The translations under genes were made by a program, and so were the position numbers. From Methylobacterium sp. WSM2598 (GTDB lineage: Bacteria; Pseudomonadota; Alphaproteobacteria; Rhizobiales; Beijerinckiaceae), in NCBI RefSeq assembly GCF_000379105.1, contig NZ_KB900609.1, positions 67,802-131,801 of the forward strand: a DNA stretch of 64,000 nucleotides. Reading direction: 5' to 3'. Below, in pieces: positions 25,147 to 35,988 of this stretch. A model generated the notes under the pieces. That model searched no databases and had not been told where the DNA came from. It saw only the letters and a program-made list of their open reading frames with translations. The number at the start of each line of letters is the position of its first letter. The stretch's first letter is position 1.

Positions 25147-25824
25147 ATGCCCCTGCGCTTCGGAATCCTCGCCTTCCCCGCCGTCCAGCAGCTCGACCTG
25201 ACCGGTCCCTACGAGGTCTTCGCCTCGGCGGGCGACGCGGAGGTCCACCTGCTCTGGAAGGATCGCCGGCCCCTGACCTCCGCCACGGGCCTGATCCTCG
25301 CGCCGACGACGACCCTCGCGGAATGTCCGCCCCTCGACGTGCTCTGCGTGCCGGGCGGGGCGGGCGTGAACGCGCTCCTGGAGGATGCGGAGGTGATCGG
25401 CTTCCTGCGCGACCGGGCCGCGGGGGCGCGCTTCGTGACCTCCGTCTGCACCGGGGCGCTGGTCCTCGGCGCGGCCGGGCTCCTCGCCGGCAAGCGGGCC
25501 ACCACGCACTGGAACGCCCTCGATCTCCTGGCGCATTTCGGCGCGACGCCGGTCGAGGCGCGGATCGTGCGGGACGGGTCCCTCATCACCGCGGGCGGCG
25601 TCACGGCGGGGATCGATTTCGGTCTCGCACTGGTGGCGGCCCTGCGCGGCCGGGACCAGGCGGAGGCGATCCAGCTCGCCCTCGAATACGCGCCGGCGCC
25701 GCCCTTCTCGGCCGGAACGCCGCGGGAGGCCCCGCCGGAGATCGTCGCCCTCGTCCGGGACAGGCTCTCCGGATCGCGGGCGGCCCGCGAGGCGATCCTG
25801 GCCCGACTGCCGCGGATCGGCTGA
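25147..25824 (+). CDS. DJ-1/PfpI family protein (isonitrile hydratase-like)
   Basis: A 225-residue single-domain protein. FGILAFPAVQQLDLTGPYEVF, LDVLCVPGGAGVNALL, FVTSVCTGALVLGAAGLLAGKRATTHWN and ITAGGVTAGIDFGLALV match the InhA isonitrile hydratase group; the nucleophile-elbow cysteine is in SVCTGA. GGGAG lies just before the ATG at 25147. It is divergent from the GlxA-type regulator. The true substrate is unknown. Its TGA stop begins repeat copy D. Confidence 0.87.
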   Translation: MPLRFGILAFPAVQQLDLTGPYEVFASAGDAEVHLLWKDRRPLTSATGLILAPTTTLAECPPLDVLCVPGGAGVNALLEDAEVIGFLRDRAAGARFVTSVCTGALVLGAAGLLAGKRATTHWNALDLLAHFGATPVEARIVRDGSLITAGGVTAGIDFGLALVAALRGRDQAEAIQLALEYAPAPPFSAGTPREAPPEIVALVRDRLSGSRAAREAILARLPRIG

Positions 25825-25994
25825 TCCGCTGTCCGGACGATCACGTCCGGGACGCGCATGACGCGCCCGCGCGGCGCCTGAGCGAAGCCGAAATGCCAAG
25901 CCCGCGCGGTGCCTGAGCGAAGCCGAAATGCCAAGCCCGCGCGGTGCCTGAGCGAAGCCGACATCCGCATGGCGACGCGATCCGTCGGATGTCG
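25822..25994. repeat. Two-hairpin intergenic repeat, copy D, with internal 35-bp tandem expansion
   Basis: In plus orientation it starts with the TGA stop of the PfpI gene (TGATCCGCTG...), then a bulged hairpin around 25830-25852. The core (GCGCGGCGCCTGAGCGAAGCCGA) is expanded: a 35-bp unit begins at 25876, 25911 and 25946, the third diverging after 16 bases into hairpin 1 (gacatccg...cggatgtc, ending about 25994). The flanking genes, PfpI and the LOV kinase, converge on it. This copy is longer than the other three. Confidence 0.85.
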
Positions 25995-26009
25995 GATGAC
26001 CGGCCCGCG

Positions 26010-27644
26010 TCAGCTCACCCCGTTCGGGCCGTCCAGCACGGCCCGCACGCGGCGCACCAGGTCGAGGCGGCGATAGGGCTTGTTGATCACCTCGAACTCG
26101 CTGCCCCCGACATCGGTGCGCTCCAGGCTCGCCTCCGCGTAGCCGGTGGTGAGCAGCACCTTGAGCCGGGGCTGGCGGCGGCGGGCCTCCCGGGCCAGCA
26201 CCACGCCGTTCATGCCCCCCGGCATGATCAGGTCGGAGAACAGCAGGTCGACCCGGCGGTGGCCGTCGAGCACGTCGAGGGCCTCGCGCCCGTTGGCGGC
26301 CGTCAGGACCGTGTAGCCGAAATCCTGCAGGATGGTGCGCGCGAGTTCGGCCACGTCCTGGCGGTCGTCGACGATCAGGATCGTCTCGGTGCCGGGGCGC
26401 TCGGTCCCCCGCAGGCGCACCGGCGCCGGGCGCTCGTCCTCGCCGGCGGCCGGGAACATCAGCCGCACCCGGGTGCCCTCGCCGACCCGCGACTCGATCT
26501 GGAGGGTGCCGCCCGACTGCTTGGCGAAGCCGTAGACCATCGACAGGCCGAGGCCGGTGCCGCGCCCCTCCTCCTTGGTGGTGAAGAACGGCTCCGTCAC
26601 CCGGGCGAGCACCTCGGGCGGCATGCCGGTGCCGGTATCCGTGATGCTGATCGCGACGAAGCGGCCGGCCGGGGGCAGGCCGGGGCCGATCTCGTCGGGG
26701 CCGATCTCGCGGTTCTCCGTGCGGATCGTGACCGTGCCGCCGGACGGCATCGCGTCGCGGGCGTTGATCAGCACGTTGAGGAGCGCGACCTCGGTCTGGG
26801 TCGGGTCGAGCCGGGCGTTGCGCAGGTCGGGGGCCAGCTCGGTGACGACCGTGACCGCGTCGCCGAGGGTGCGGTTGGCGAGGTCGCGCATGCCCTCGAC
26901 GAGGCCGTTGAGGTTGACGGTGCGCCCCTCCAGGCGCTGCTTGCGGGCGAAGGCGAGGAGCTGCTGGGTCAGCGTCGTCGCCCGGTCGGCGGCGCCGCGG
27001 ATGTTCTCCGCCGCCCGCAGCAGCCGGCCGGGATCCGGCCGCGGATGGGCGAGCCCCGCCTGCAGGATGTCGGCGTAGCCGACCACCACCTGCAGCAGGT
27101 TGTTGAAATCGTGCGCGATGCCCCCGGTCAGCTGGCCGAGCGCCTCCATATTCTGCGCCTGCCGCAGGGCGTCCTCGGCGTCGCGGCGGCGCGAGACGTC
27201 GAGCTGCGAGCCGAAGAAGTACACGAGGTCGCCCGCGTCGTTGTAGACCGGCGAGACGAACAGCGCGTTCCAGAAGGAGGAGCCGTTCTTGCGGTAATTG
27301 AGGATCTCGGTCGAGATCTCGCGCCGCTCCTTGATGGCGCGCCGCACCTCCGCGATCGTCTGCGGGTCGGTCTCGGGACCCTGCAGGAAGCGGCAATTGC
27401 GGCCGATCAGTTCGGACGGGTCGTAGCCCGTCAGGGCCCGGAAGGCCTGGTTGGCGAAGATGATCGGGTTGTCGGGCTGGCGCGGGTCGGTGACGATCAT
27501 CGGCATCCGGGTCGTCTCGACCGCGGCGAAGAAGATGTCGCTGCGGTGATCCGCGACCTCGCCGGACGCGCCGTCCTGGACGGTCGGGCCGTCCTTCACG
27601 GTCGGTGCGCGTCCGGGCGGCGGCAGCTCGGGCGTCGTCGTCAT
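26010..27644 (-). CDS. LOV-domain hybrid histidine kinase
   Basis: A 544-residue soluble photoreceptor kinase. The LOV domain (about 35-150) has the flavin-adduct motif GRNCRFLQG with Cys84, [14 protein letters not shown] and FFGSQLDV (flavin-contacting Gln). A HisKA domain follows with [11 protein letters not shown] (His178), then an ATPase domain ([35 protein letters not shown]) and a C-terminal receiver ([13 protein letters not shown], phosphoacceptor Asp471 in [10 protein letters not shown], Lys in INKPY). There are no membrane spans. Blue light should modulate autophosphorylation; output may go to the attached receiver or a separate regulator. The start at 27644 precedes the acidic leader; a longer form is less likely. 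Confidence 0.92.
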   Translation of the reverse strand: MTTTPELPPPGRAPTVKDGPTVQDGASGEVADHRSDIFFAAVETTRMPMIVTDPRQPDNPIIFANQAFRALTGYDPSELIGRNCRFLQGPETDPQTIAEVRRAIKERREISTEILNYRKNGSSFWNALFVSPVYNDAGDLVYFFGSQLDVSRRRDAEDALRQAQNMEALGQLTGGIAHDFNNLLQVVVGYADILQAGLAHPRPDPGRLLRAAENIRGAADRATTLTQQLLAFARKQRLEGRTVNLNGLVEGMRDLANRTLGDAVTVVTELAPDLRNARLDPTQTEVALLNVLINARDAMPSGGTVTIRTENREIGPDEIGPGLPPAGRFVAISITDTGTGMPPEVLARVTEPFFTTKEEGRGTGLGLSMVYGFAKQSGGTLQIESRVGEGTRVRLMFPAAGEDERPAPVRLRGTERPGTETILIVDDRQDVAELARTILQDFGYTVLTAANGREALDVLDGHRRVDLLFSDLIMPGGMNGVVLAREARRRQPRLKVLLTTGYAEASLERTDVGGSEFEVINKPYRRLDLVRRVRAVLDGPNGVS

Positions 27645-27822
27645 CGCGGTCTCGGTGGCTCCCGGTGCCGTGCGGTGCGTTCCCCAGAGGACGGAAGCGC
27701 GCCTGTCCGGGCTGCCGATCCGACTCGTTTCCCCGCCAAGTATATGCGCATCCACGCCGGTCGAGGGCCGGCGGGGCGCGCGCGACGGCGCGCCGCAACC
27801 CGGCCGGCGCGGGCCGGATGCC

Positions 27823-30096
<2,274 letters not shown>

Positions 30097-30227
30097 GGTG
30101 GGCGGGGATCCGTCGCGGGGGCAAAGCCTGACAGCACGCTGAACGCGCCGCCCGCCCTCCGGGTCCGCCAGGCCGGATTTTTTCCCCTGCGGCGCCTCCG
30201 GGCGGGCCGCCCCGCGCAGGTGCCGCC

Positions 30228-30482
30228 TCAGGTCCTGGCCGCGGCCGTGTCGATGGTGCGGCGGGCGATGAAGCGGGTGACCATCCCCTCCACCTCGCTG
30301 ATCGTCTCCTCGATCAGGTGGATCTGCAATTCGGTGCGCGGGTCGCCCCGGCAGAGCCCCTCGCGCGCCTGCAGCCGCTGCACCGCCTGGCGCACGACCT
30401 GGTAGACCGCCTCGCGCTCCTCGCGGCTCATCGTGGGCGAGATCGCCCGCGCGACGAGGTCGATGAAATCCGAGTCCGCCAT
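30228..30482 (-). CDS. Hypothetical protein after the KpsE-like gene
   Basis: An 84-residue, largely helical protein: SREEREAVYQVVRQAVQRLQAREGL, then RTELQIHLIEETISEVEGMVTRFIARR. No signal peptide, no membrane span, one cysteine. The ATG at 30482 lies 11 bp beyond the stop of the KpsE-like gene, so the two are cotranscribed. I do not recognise it; the spacing and helical nature suggest a small cytosolic partner of the polysaccharide export protein. Confidence 0.6.
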   Translation of the reverse strand: MADSDFIDLVARAISPTMSREEREAVYQVVRQAVQRLQAREGLCRGDPRTELQIHLIEETISEVEGMVTRFIARRTIDTAAART

Positions 30483-30493
30483 CACCTCGGGCC

Positions 30494-31795
30494 TCAGATG
30501 TTGTGGTCCTTCACACCCTCGATCAGCAGGGTCGCGCTCCCCCAGGCGACGAGGAGGCAGAAGAAGATGACGAACAGCGTCTCGGGCCGCTCCGGCAGGG
30601 TCGCGTACTGGGGCTGCGCCGGCGGCACGAAGGTCGCGAGGTAGACCGACTGCTTGCCCGCCGCGATGCGGGCGCGCTCCAGCATGCCGACCGCCGATTC
30701 GTGCAGGCGCTCGGCCACGGTCCGCTCGATCACCAGGCGCTCGTATTCGAGCAGGGCCCGGGCGGCGTTCGGCGCGTCCCCCGCCATCGCGTCGCTGGTC
30801 AGGCTCTCCTGCAGGTGCTTCAATTGCTGGTCGAGGGCCGCGATGTTCGCGACGATCGCCTGGATCGAGCGGGATTTCTCGTCGAGGGAGGAGGACCGCA
30901 AGACCTGGAGGTCGTTCTCGAGCTTGATCTTCTCCTTCCGGAGTTCGATCATCGTGGTGTAGGTCGCCTCGGCCGACTTGATCGGGTCGATAATGCCCCA
31001 GCGGTTGCGGAATTCCCGCAGGGCGACGTAGGCCTGGGTGAGCCGGTCGCTCGCCTTCTGCACCTCCTCGCGGCTGTGGCGCAGCATGTCCTCCTGCGCG
31101 CGCTCCGAGATCCCATTGATCAGGGCCTCGGCCCGGCCGACGATGTGCTGCGCGATCCGCACGCCGTCCTCGGGCGTGAAGGCCGCGACCTTCAGGGTGA
31201 TGATGCCCGAGACCAGGTCGATGCTGGTTTGGACGTGCTTGCGCCAGTACTTCAGCAGCTCCTCGATCGGCGTCTTGCCGGAGTAGCGCGCCCAGAAATC
31301 GGCCTCGCGGCGGGTGAACATGGCGCGCACGTCGAGGGCCTGCTGGGCGCTCTCCAGCATCGGCGTGCTGCGGATGTACTCCGCGACGATATAGGTGTCC
31401 TGGTTGTTGTTCTTCTGGATGAGCCCGGAGAACTCGCCGATCCTGACCTCGCCGAGCGGCAGGGTCTCGCCGCGCACGGCGAAGCGGCTCTCGACCACGT
31501 ACTGGTCGGAGGCGAGCAGGAACAGGTAGATTCCGGACACGAAGGTCGGCGCGACGACGAAGATCACGAAGTTGCGCACGAGGCCGGCGCCGATGCGGCG
31601 GGGGCGCGGGTCGACCTCCGGCCGGGTGAGCCGGGTCCAGCGCAGCGGGTTGAGGAGCTGCAGCGCGCGGCGCGAGCGCGGCGCGTCGACCGGCAGGATC
31701 GTCTCGGCGTCCCGGCGCAGTTCGGGCAGCGAGCGCCGCGCGAATGCGATGACGCCGCCGAGCCTGTCGCGCCGCTTGACCTCGTCCACGCTCAT
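30494..31795 (-). CDS. Capsule polysaccharide export inner-membrane protein, KpsE/RkpR-like
   Basis: A 433-residue protein of the polysaccharide co-polymerase group. One membrane span near residues 72-92 (FVIFVVAPTFVSGIYLFLLA), a long periplasmic helical part (EEVQKASDRLTQAYVALREFRNRWG...KIKLENDLQVLRSS) and a second span near the C-terminus (LFVIFFCLLVAWGSATLLIEG). DQYVVESRFAVRG is the family start of the periplasmic domain. It bridges ABC export to the outer membrane. The KpsM/KpsT transporter and KpsD are absent from the window, so this is an orphan or part of a split locus. Confidence 0.85.
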   Translation of the reverse strand: MSVDEVKRRDRLGGVIAFARRSLPELRRDAETILPVDAPRSRRALQLLNPLRWTRLTRPEVDPRPRRIGAGLVRNFVIFVVAPTFVSGIYLFLLASDQYVVESRFAVRGETLPLGEVRIGEFSGLIQKNNNQDTYIVAEYIRSTPMLESAQQALDVRAMFTRREADFWARYSGKTPIEELLKYWRKHVQTSIDLVSGIITLKVAAFTPEDGVRIAQHIVGRAEALINGISERAQEDMLRHSREEVQKASDRLTQAYVALREFRNRWGIIDPIKSAEATYTTMIELRKEKIKLENDLQVLRSSSLDEKSRSIQAIVANIAALDQQLKHLQESLTSDAMAGDAPNAARALLEYERLVIERTVAERLHESAVGMLERARIAAGKQSVYLATFVPPAQPQYATLPERPETLFVIFFCLLVAWGSATLLIEGVKDHNI

Positions 31796-32002
31796 CCCGT
31801 CTGGTCCCCGCTTCCGCTCGCCCGGCCGATCCTCGCCGTCCCGGACCCGCTCGTGCGGCCAAGCCGGCCTTATGCGGCCCAACCCTGGCGGGGGTCAACG
31901 AGGTGCGTCCGGGACCGGACGCGGGGCGAGGCCGGCCCTGTCGGCCGAGGTCGGGATCCCGGTTTTTTCGGCCTTTTTGATGGCGCCCGCGTGTCCGGCG
32001 TG

Positions 32003-32992
32003 TCACGCCAGCGCGCCTTCGAGCCGCTCCCAGGCATCCGGCGCGGCGGGAAGGCCGAAGCGCAGCCGGCACGGCTGCTCCTCGAAGCGGCGCACGAACA
32101 GCCCCGCCCGGCCGAGCCGGTCGAACAGGGCCGGCGCGTCCGGGAAATCCGCCGTGCGGAACAGGGCGGTGCCGCCGACGAGTCGCCCGCCCGCGCGCGC
32201 GAGCAGCCGGTCGAGCCGCGCCGCATCCGCCCGCCGGGCCGCGGCGGCCTCCTCGCGCCAGCGCCGGTCGGACAGGGCGGCGATCCCGGCCGCGAGGGCG
32301 GGCCCCGACACCGCCCAGGGCCCGAGCGCCGCCCGCAGCCTCGCGGCGAACGGGGCGGGGGCCACTGCGAAGCCGAGGCGCAGCCCCGCGAGCCCGTAGG
32401 TCTTGCCGAAGGAGCGCAGCACCACGGCGCCCTCCGGCACGCCGCCGCAGAGGCTCTCGACCGGCTCCAGGTCGGCGAAGGCCTCGTCGACCACGAGGAG
32501 GCCGCCCCGGGCGCCGAGGTGGGCGGCCGCGGCCGCGAGGGCCGGGCGCCCCGTCACCCGCCCGTCGGGGTTGTTGGGATTGACCACGACGGCGACGTCG
32601 TGGTCGGCCGCCGCGGGAAGATCCGGCACGGTCGCGACGGCGTGGCCCGCCCGCCGCCACGCCGCCGCGTGCTCGGCGTAGGTCGGCCCGACCACCGCCA
32701 CCCGGCCGGCCGGGCGCAGGTGCGGCAGCCACGCGATCAGCGCCTGGGTGCCGGGCGCCGCCACGATCTCGGCCGGGTCCGCCCCGTAGGCGGCGGCGGC
32801 GGCCGCGTCGAGGGCGGCGAGGTCCGCCGGGGCGGGCAGGCGGGTGAGGAGGCTGGCGTCGAGGGGCGGGCACGGATAGGGGACCGGGTTGATCCCGGTC
32901 GAGAGGTCGAACCACGGCTGGGGCGCGTCGGGGAAGAGCCGCCGCGCCTCGCCGAGGTCGCCCCCGTGCCGGATCCCCGCGAAAGCCCCCAT
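32003..32992 (-). CDS. cobC: Threonine-phosphate decarboxylase (cobalamin aminopropanol branch)
   Basis: A 329-residue PLP aminotransferase-fold enzyme, called CobC in aerobic cobalamin producers (CobD in Salmonella). GIRHGGDLGEARRLFP and FDLSTGINPVPYP form the characteristic N-terminus; PLP lysine is in LRSFGKTYGLAGLRLG; VVVNPNNPDGRVT and GGLLVVDEAFADLEP are cofactor-side motifs. It makes aminopropanol phosphate for the nucleotide loop. The ATG at 32992 overlaps the ATG of cbiB on the other strand (CATG); a GTG at 33001 would overlap it further. The two genes act in consecutive steps. Confidence 0.9.
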   Translation of the reverse strand: MGAFAGIRHGGDLGEARRLFPDAPQPWFDLSTGINPVPYPCPPLDASLLTRLPAPADLAALDAAAAAAYGADPAEIVAAPGTQALIAWLPHLRPAGRVAVVGPTYAEHAAAWRRAGHAVATVPDLPAAADHDVAVVVNPNNPDGRVTGRPALAAAAAHLGARGGLLVVDEAFADLEPVESLCGGVPEGAVVLRSFGKTYGLAGLRLGFAVAPAPFAARLRAALGPWAVSGPALAAGIAALSDRRWREEAAAARRADAARLDRLLARAGGRLVGGTALFRTADFPDAPALFDRLGRAGLFVRRFEEQPCRLRFGLPAAPDAWERLEGALA

Positions 32993-34001
32993 GCCCGCCA
33001 CGCTCCATCCGCCCGACAGCCTCCTCGTGCTCGCCCTCGCCCTCGCGGCGGAGGCGGCCCTCGGCTATCCCGACCGCCTCTACCGGGCCCTCGGCCATCC
33101 TGTCACCTGGATCGGGGCCCTGATCGCGGCCCTCGACCGGGGGCTGAACCGGGAGGAGGATCCGCCGGCCCTGCGGCGGGCGGCCGGGATCCTGGCCCTC
33201 GCCCTCGTGCTCGCGGCGACCGGCGCGGCCGCGCTCGCGCTGGCCCTGGCCGCCGCGGGGGCGGGGCGCTGGGCGGGACTCCTGGCCTGCGGCCTCCTGG
33301 CGGCGAGCCTGCCGGCGCAGCGCAGCCTCGACCAGCACGTCGCCCGCGTCGCCGAGGGCCTGCGCCGGGAAGGGCTGCCGGGCGGTCGCCGGGCGGTCGC
33401 GATGATCGTCGGGCGCGACCCCGAGAGCCTCGACGCGGCGGCGGTGTGCCGGGCGGCGATCGAGAGCCTGGCGGAGAATTTCTCCGACGGGATCGTCGCG
33501 CCCGCCCTCTGGACCGGGGTCGGCGGGCTCGCGGGCGGGGCGCTCTACAAGGCGGTCAACACCGCCGACAGCATGATCGGCCACCGCACGGCGCGGCACC
33601 GGGCCTTCGGCTGGGCCGCGGCGCGGCTCGACGACCTCGTCAACCTGCCGGCCTCCCGCCTCACCGCGGCGCTCATCGTGGCCGCCGCGGCCCTGCGGAC
33701 GGATTGCTCGGCCGGGGGGGCGCTGCGGGCCGTGCGCCGGGACGCGCGGCGACACCGCTCGCCCAATGCCGGCTGGCCGGAGGCCGCGATGGCCGGGGCG
33801 CTGGGCCTCGCGCTCGCCGGGCCGCGGGTCTACGGCGCGGTGCGGGTCGAGGATCACTGGATGGGCGACGGCCGGGCGGAGGCCGGCGCCGACGACATCG
33901 AACGGGCGCTCGCGCTCTATCGGACGGCGCTCGGGCTGCTCTGGGGGCTGGTGGTGGTGCTGGTTCTCGGCACCTGGGCGTGGCGAGCCGCCGGGCCGTG
34001 A
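32991..34001 (+). CDS. cbiB: Adenosylcobinamide-phosphate synthase
   Basis: A 336-residue integral membrane protein (CbiB/CobD of aerobic producers) that attaches aminopropanol (phosphate) to adenosylcobyric acid. ALGYPDRLYRALGHPVTWIGALI, MIVGRDPESLD, ENFSDGIVAPALW, YKAVNTADSMIGH and FGWAAARLDDLVNLPASR are highly conserved family segments. Four to five membrane spans. It runs head-to-head with cobC, the start codons sharing the CATG tetranucleotide. An alternative GTG at 33027 would shorten it by 12 residues and clear the overlap. Confidence 0.93.
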   Translation: MPATLHPPDSLLVLALALAAEAALGYPDRLYRALGHPVTWIGALIAALDRGLNREEDPPALRRAAGILALALVLAATGAAALALALAAAGAGRWAGLLACGLLAASLPAQRSLDQHVARVAEGLRREGLPGGRRAVAMIVGRDPESLDAAAVCRAAIESLAENFSDGIVAPALWTGVGGLAGGALYKAVNTADSMIGHRTARHRAFGWAAARLDDLVNLPASRLTAALIVAAAALRTDCSAGGALRAVRRDARRHRSPNAGWPEAAMAGALGLALAGPRVYGAVRVEDHWMGDGRAEAGADDIERALALYRTALGLLWGLVVVLVLGTWAWRAAGP

Positions 34002-34024
34002 GCGCGCGAGGGGCGGGGTCATGC

Positions 34025-34126
34025 CACATCCGCTTGGTCCCTTCGGGATGGCGGATGTCGTCGCCGCTCAGGCGCCGCGCGGGATTGGGATACGGGATCC
34101 GCTGCGATCAAGCGGAGCCCGGATCA
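34025..34126. repeat. Two-hairpin intergenic repeat, copy C
   Basis: Most diverged copy. Hairpin 1 acatccg.../cggatgt (from 34026), the core GCTCAGGCGCCGCGCGGGAT, then hairpin 2 of imperfect arms (GGGATCCGCT with AGCGGAGCCC, one mismatch). The plus-strand end ...GGATCA supplies the TGA stop of the small minus-strand ORF at 34124. cbiB converges from the other side. Confidence 0.8.
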
Positions 34127-34342
34127 CCCGTCGGGATCGAGACGTCCCGGGCCCTCGGGCTCCGGTTCCGCGAGGATCCGCCCTGCATGGTCCCGCATCG
34201 CGCGCGCCATCGCGCCGAGGGCCGGGTCGTCGAAGCGCGGGCCCGGCAGGCGCGTCGCCAGGAAATGCGCGATCAGGCGCGCCTGGGCTGCATCGCGGGC
34301 GCGCTTGAGCGGGGCGCGATCCTCAGAAGACCTGCTCGGCAT
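34124..34342 (-). CDS. Small hypothetical protein ending in the repeat
   Basis: A 72-residue frame with charged composition and a plausible helix (KRARDAAQARLIAHFLATRLPG). No recognised family, no good Shine-Dalgarno before the ATG at 34342, but the only frame in this gap with coding-like composition. It resembles a truncated or small regulatory protein. Its TGA comes from repeat copy C. It could be a chance frame. Confidence 0.4.
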   Translation of the reverse strand: MPSRSSEDRAPLKRARDAAQARLIAHFLATRLPGPRFDDPALGAMARAMRDHAGRILAEPEPEGPGRLDPDG

Positions 34343-34536
34343 CCGCGCGTTGGCGAGCCTGCTCGCCGCTCCACGCGATGACACCGCGCATGCCCGTTTC
34401 GCCGTCCGGTCGCCCGTCCATGTCGGGGACCGGGCGGCCGAGCGCATCATCGATGCCGCATGCAAGCGATTGCGAAAACAGGGATCATCCCTTCGCGGGC
34501 CGGTTCGCGTCCGAAAAGGGATAATGGGGCGCCGCC

Positions 34537-35874
34537 CTAGCGGCGCGCCAGGGTCGCGGCGGGCGCCGCCTCGGGGGCCGGGCGGCGCAGGATCGCCTGC
34601 GCGACGAAGACCATCGCGACCCCGACGAGCAGGCAGGCGGCCAGGAACAGCATCGGGGTGAGGTCGCTGCCGCTGCGGTCGCGGATCCACGGCACGGCGT
34701 TCTGGGCGATGAAGCCGCCGAGATTGCCGACCGAGTTGATCGCCGCGATCCCGGCCGCCGCGGTGGCGCCGCGCAGGAAGGTCGGCGGCAGCGACCAGAA
34801 GACCGGCTGGCCCGAGAAGATCCCGGCCGCCGCCACGCACAGGCAGACGAATTTCAGGGCCGAGCCCGGCACCACCACGCTGAGCGTCAGGGCGAGCGCC
34901 CCGACCAGGGCGGGGCCCGCGATGTGCCAGGTCGTCTCGCCGGTCCGCGCCGCGTGGCGCGGCACCCACCAGAGCGCGAGCCCGACCACCGCCCAGGGGA
35001 TCACGTTGAGGAGGCCGTTCACGGTGTTGGAGACGCCGAAGCCCTTCACGACGGTCGGCAGCCAGTAGCTCAGGCCGTAGGCCGCGAGCGGGAAGGCCAC
35101 GTAGAGGAGCGCGAGGATCATCACCCGGCGGTCGAGCAGGATCCGGAACGGGTTGGAATGGTCGGTATGGGCCGTCGCGGCGGCCTCGCGGGCGAGGGCG
35201 TCCGCCAGCCACCTCTTCTCCTCGGCCGGCAGCCAGCGCGCCCGCTCCGGCCCCTCCGGCAGGATGAAGAACACCACCACGGCGAGCAGCAGGGCCGGGA
35301 CCCCGGTCGCCACGAAGACCCATTGCCAGCCGCGCAGGCCGAGCAGGCCGTCGAGGTCGAGGAGCGCGCCGCCGATCGCCGCGCCGATCATGTTGGCCAC
35401 CGCACTCGCGATCATGAACCAGCCGACCATCCGGCCGCGGTGGCTCTGCGGGAACCACAGCGTCAGGGCGAAGAGCACGCCGGGGAAGAATCCCGCCTCC
35501 GCCACGCCGAGCAGGAAGCGCAGCACGTAGAACATCGCCGTGCCCTGGGTGAAGCCGAGCAGCACCGTGATCAGGCCCCAGGTCGCCATGATGCGGGTGA
35601 ACCAGAGCCGCGCCCCGACGCGCTCCAGGATCACGTTGGAGGGCACCTCGAACAGGAAGTAGGCGATGAAGAACAGCGACGCCCCGAGCCCGTAGGCGGC
35701 CTCGCTGAGGCCGAGATCGCCCACCATCTGCAGCTTGGCGTAGGAGACGTTCTGCCGGTCGATATACGCGATGAGGTACATCAGGCCGAGGAGCGGCATC
35801 AGTCGGCGGGTGATGCGGTCGAGCGCGCGCGCGCCGAGCGCGTCGGACGCCGCCTGCGGCGCGTCGTGAGGCAT
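34537..35874 (-). CDS. MFS transporter, anion:cation symporter (ACS) family
   Basis: A 445-residue, 12-span transporter. LMYLIAYIDRQNVSYAKLQM in the first span and EVPSNVILERVGARLWFTRIM are the signature of the ACS (tartrate/phthalate/hexuronate-type) branch; RFLLGVAEAGFFPGVLFALTLWFP follows. It likely imports an organic anion with protons. No catabolic gene is adjacent, so the substrate cannot be assigned. It has its own upstream gap, downstream of the HlyD efflux gene on the same strand. Confidence 0.9.
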   Translation of the reverse strand: MPHDAPQAASDALGARALDRITRRLMPLLGLMYLIAYIDRQNVSYAKLQMVGDLGLSEAAYGLGASLFFIAYFLFEVPSNVILERVGARLWFTRIMATWGLITVLLGFTQGTAMFYVLRFLLGVAEAGFFPGVLFALTLWFPQSHRGRMVGWFMIASAVANMIGAAIGGALLDLDGLLGLRGWQWVFVATGVPALLLAVVVFFILPEGPERARWLPAEEKRWLADALAREAAATAHTDHSNPFRILLDRRVMILALLYVAFPLAAYGLSYWLPTVVKGFGVSNTVNGLLNVIPWAVVGLALWWVPRHAARTGETTWHIAGPALVGALALTLSVVVPGSALKFVCLCVAAAGIFSGQPVFWSLPPTFLRGATAAAGIAAINSVGNLGGFIAQNAVPWIRDRSGSDLTPMLFLAACLLVGVAMVFVAQAILRRPAPEAAPAATLARR

Positions 35875-35953
35875 GGGGCGTCCCTCCCGGACCGTTGTCC
35901 CGAGGGGGCGACGCGCGGCCGCACCCCCCCTTTTGGGTTGAGATGCCGCCTAT

Positions 35954-35985
35954 GCGAGAAGGCCTAACCCGTCAACCCTTCTCGC
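35954..35985 (-). terminator. Possible terminator after the efflux operon
   Basis: A 9-bp perfect inverted repeat (arms 35954-35962 and 35977-35985, 14-nt loop) just behind the HlyD-type stop codon and upstream of the MFS gene. It lacks a T-run, so its strength is doubtful. Confidence 0.4.
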
Positions 35986-35988
35986 CCG

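Noticed and set aside
25876..25961. Direct repeats resembling a CRISPR array
   Set aside because: The 35-bp units are contiguous without spacers and belong to the intergenic repeat; no cas genes are near.
30503..34381. A 1292-codon plus-strand frame over the KpsE-like gene, cobC and cbiB
   Set aside because: Antisense to kpsE and cobC for most of its length, and shifted relative to cbiB. No motif.
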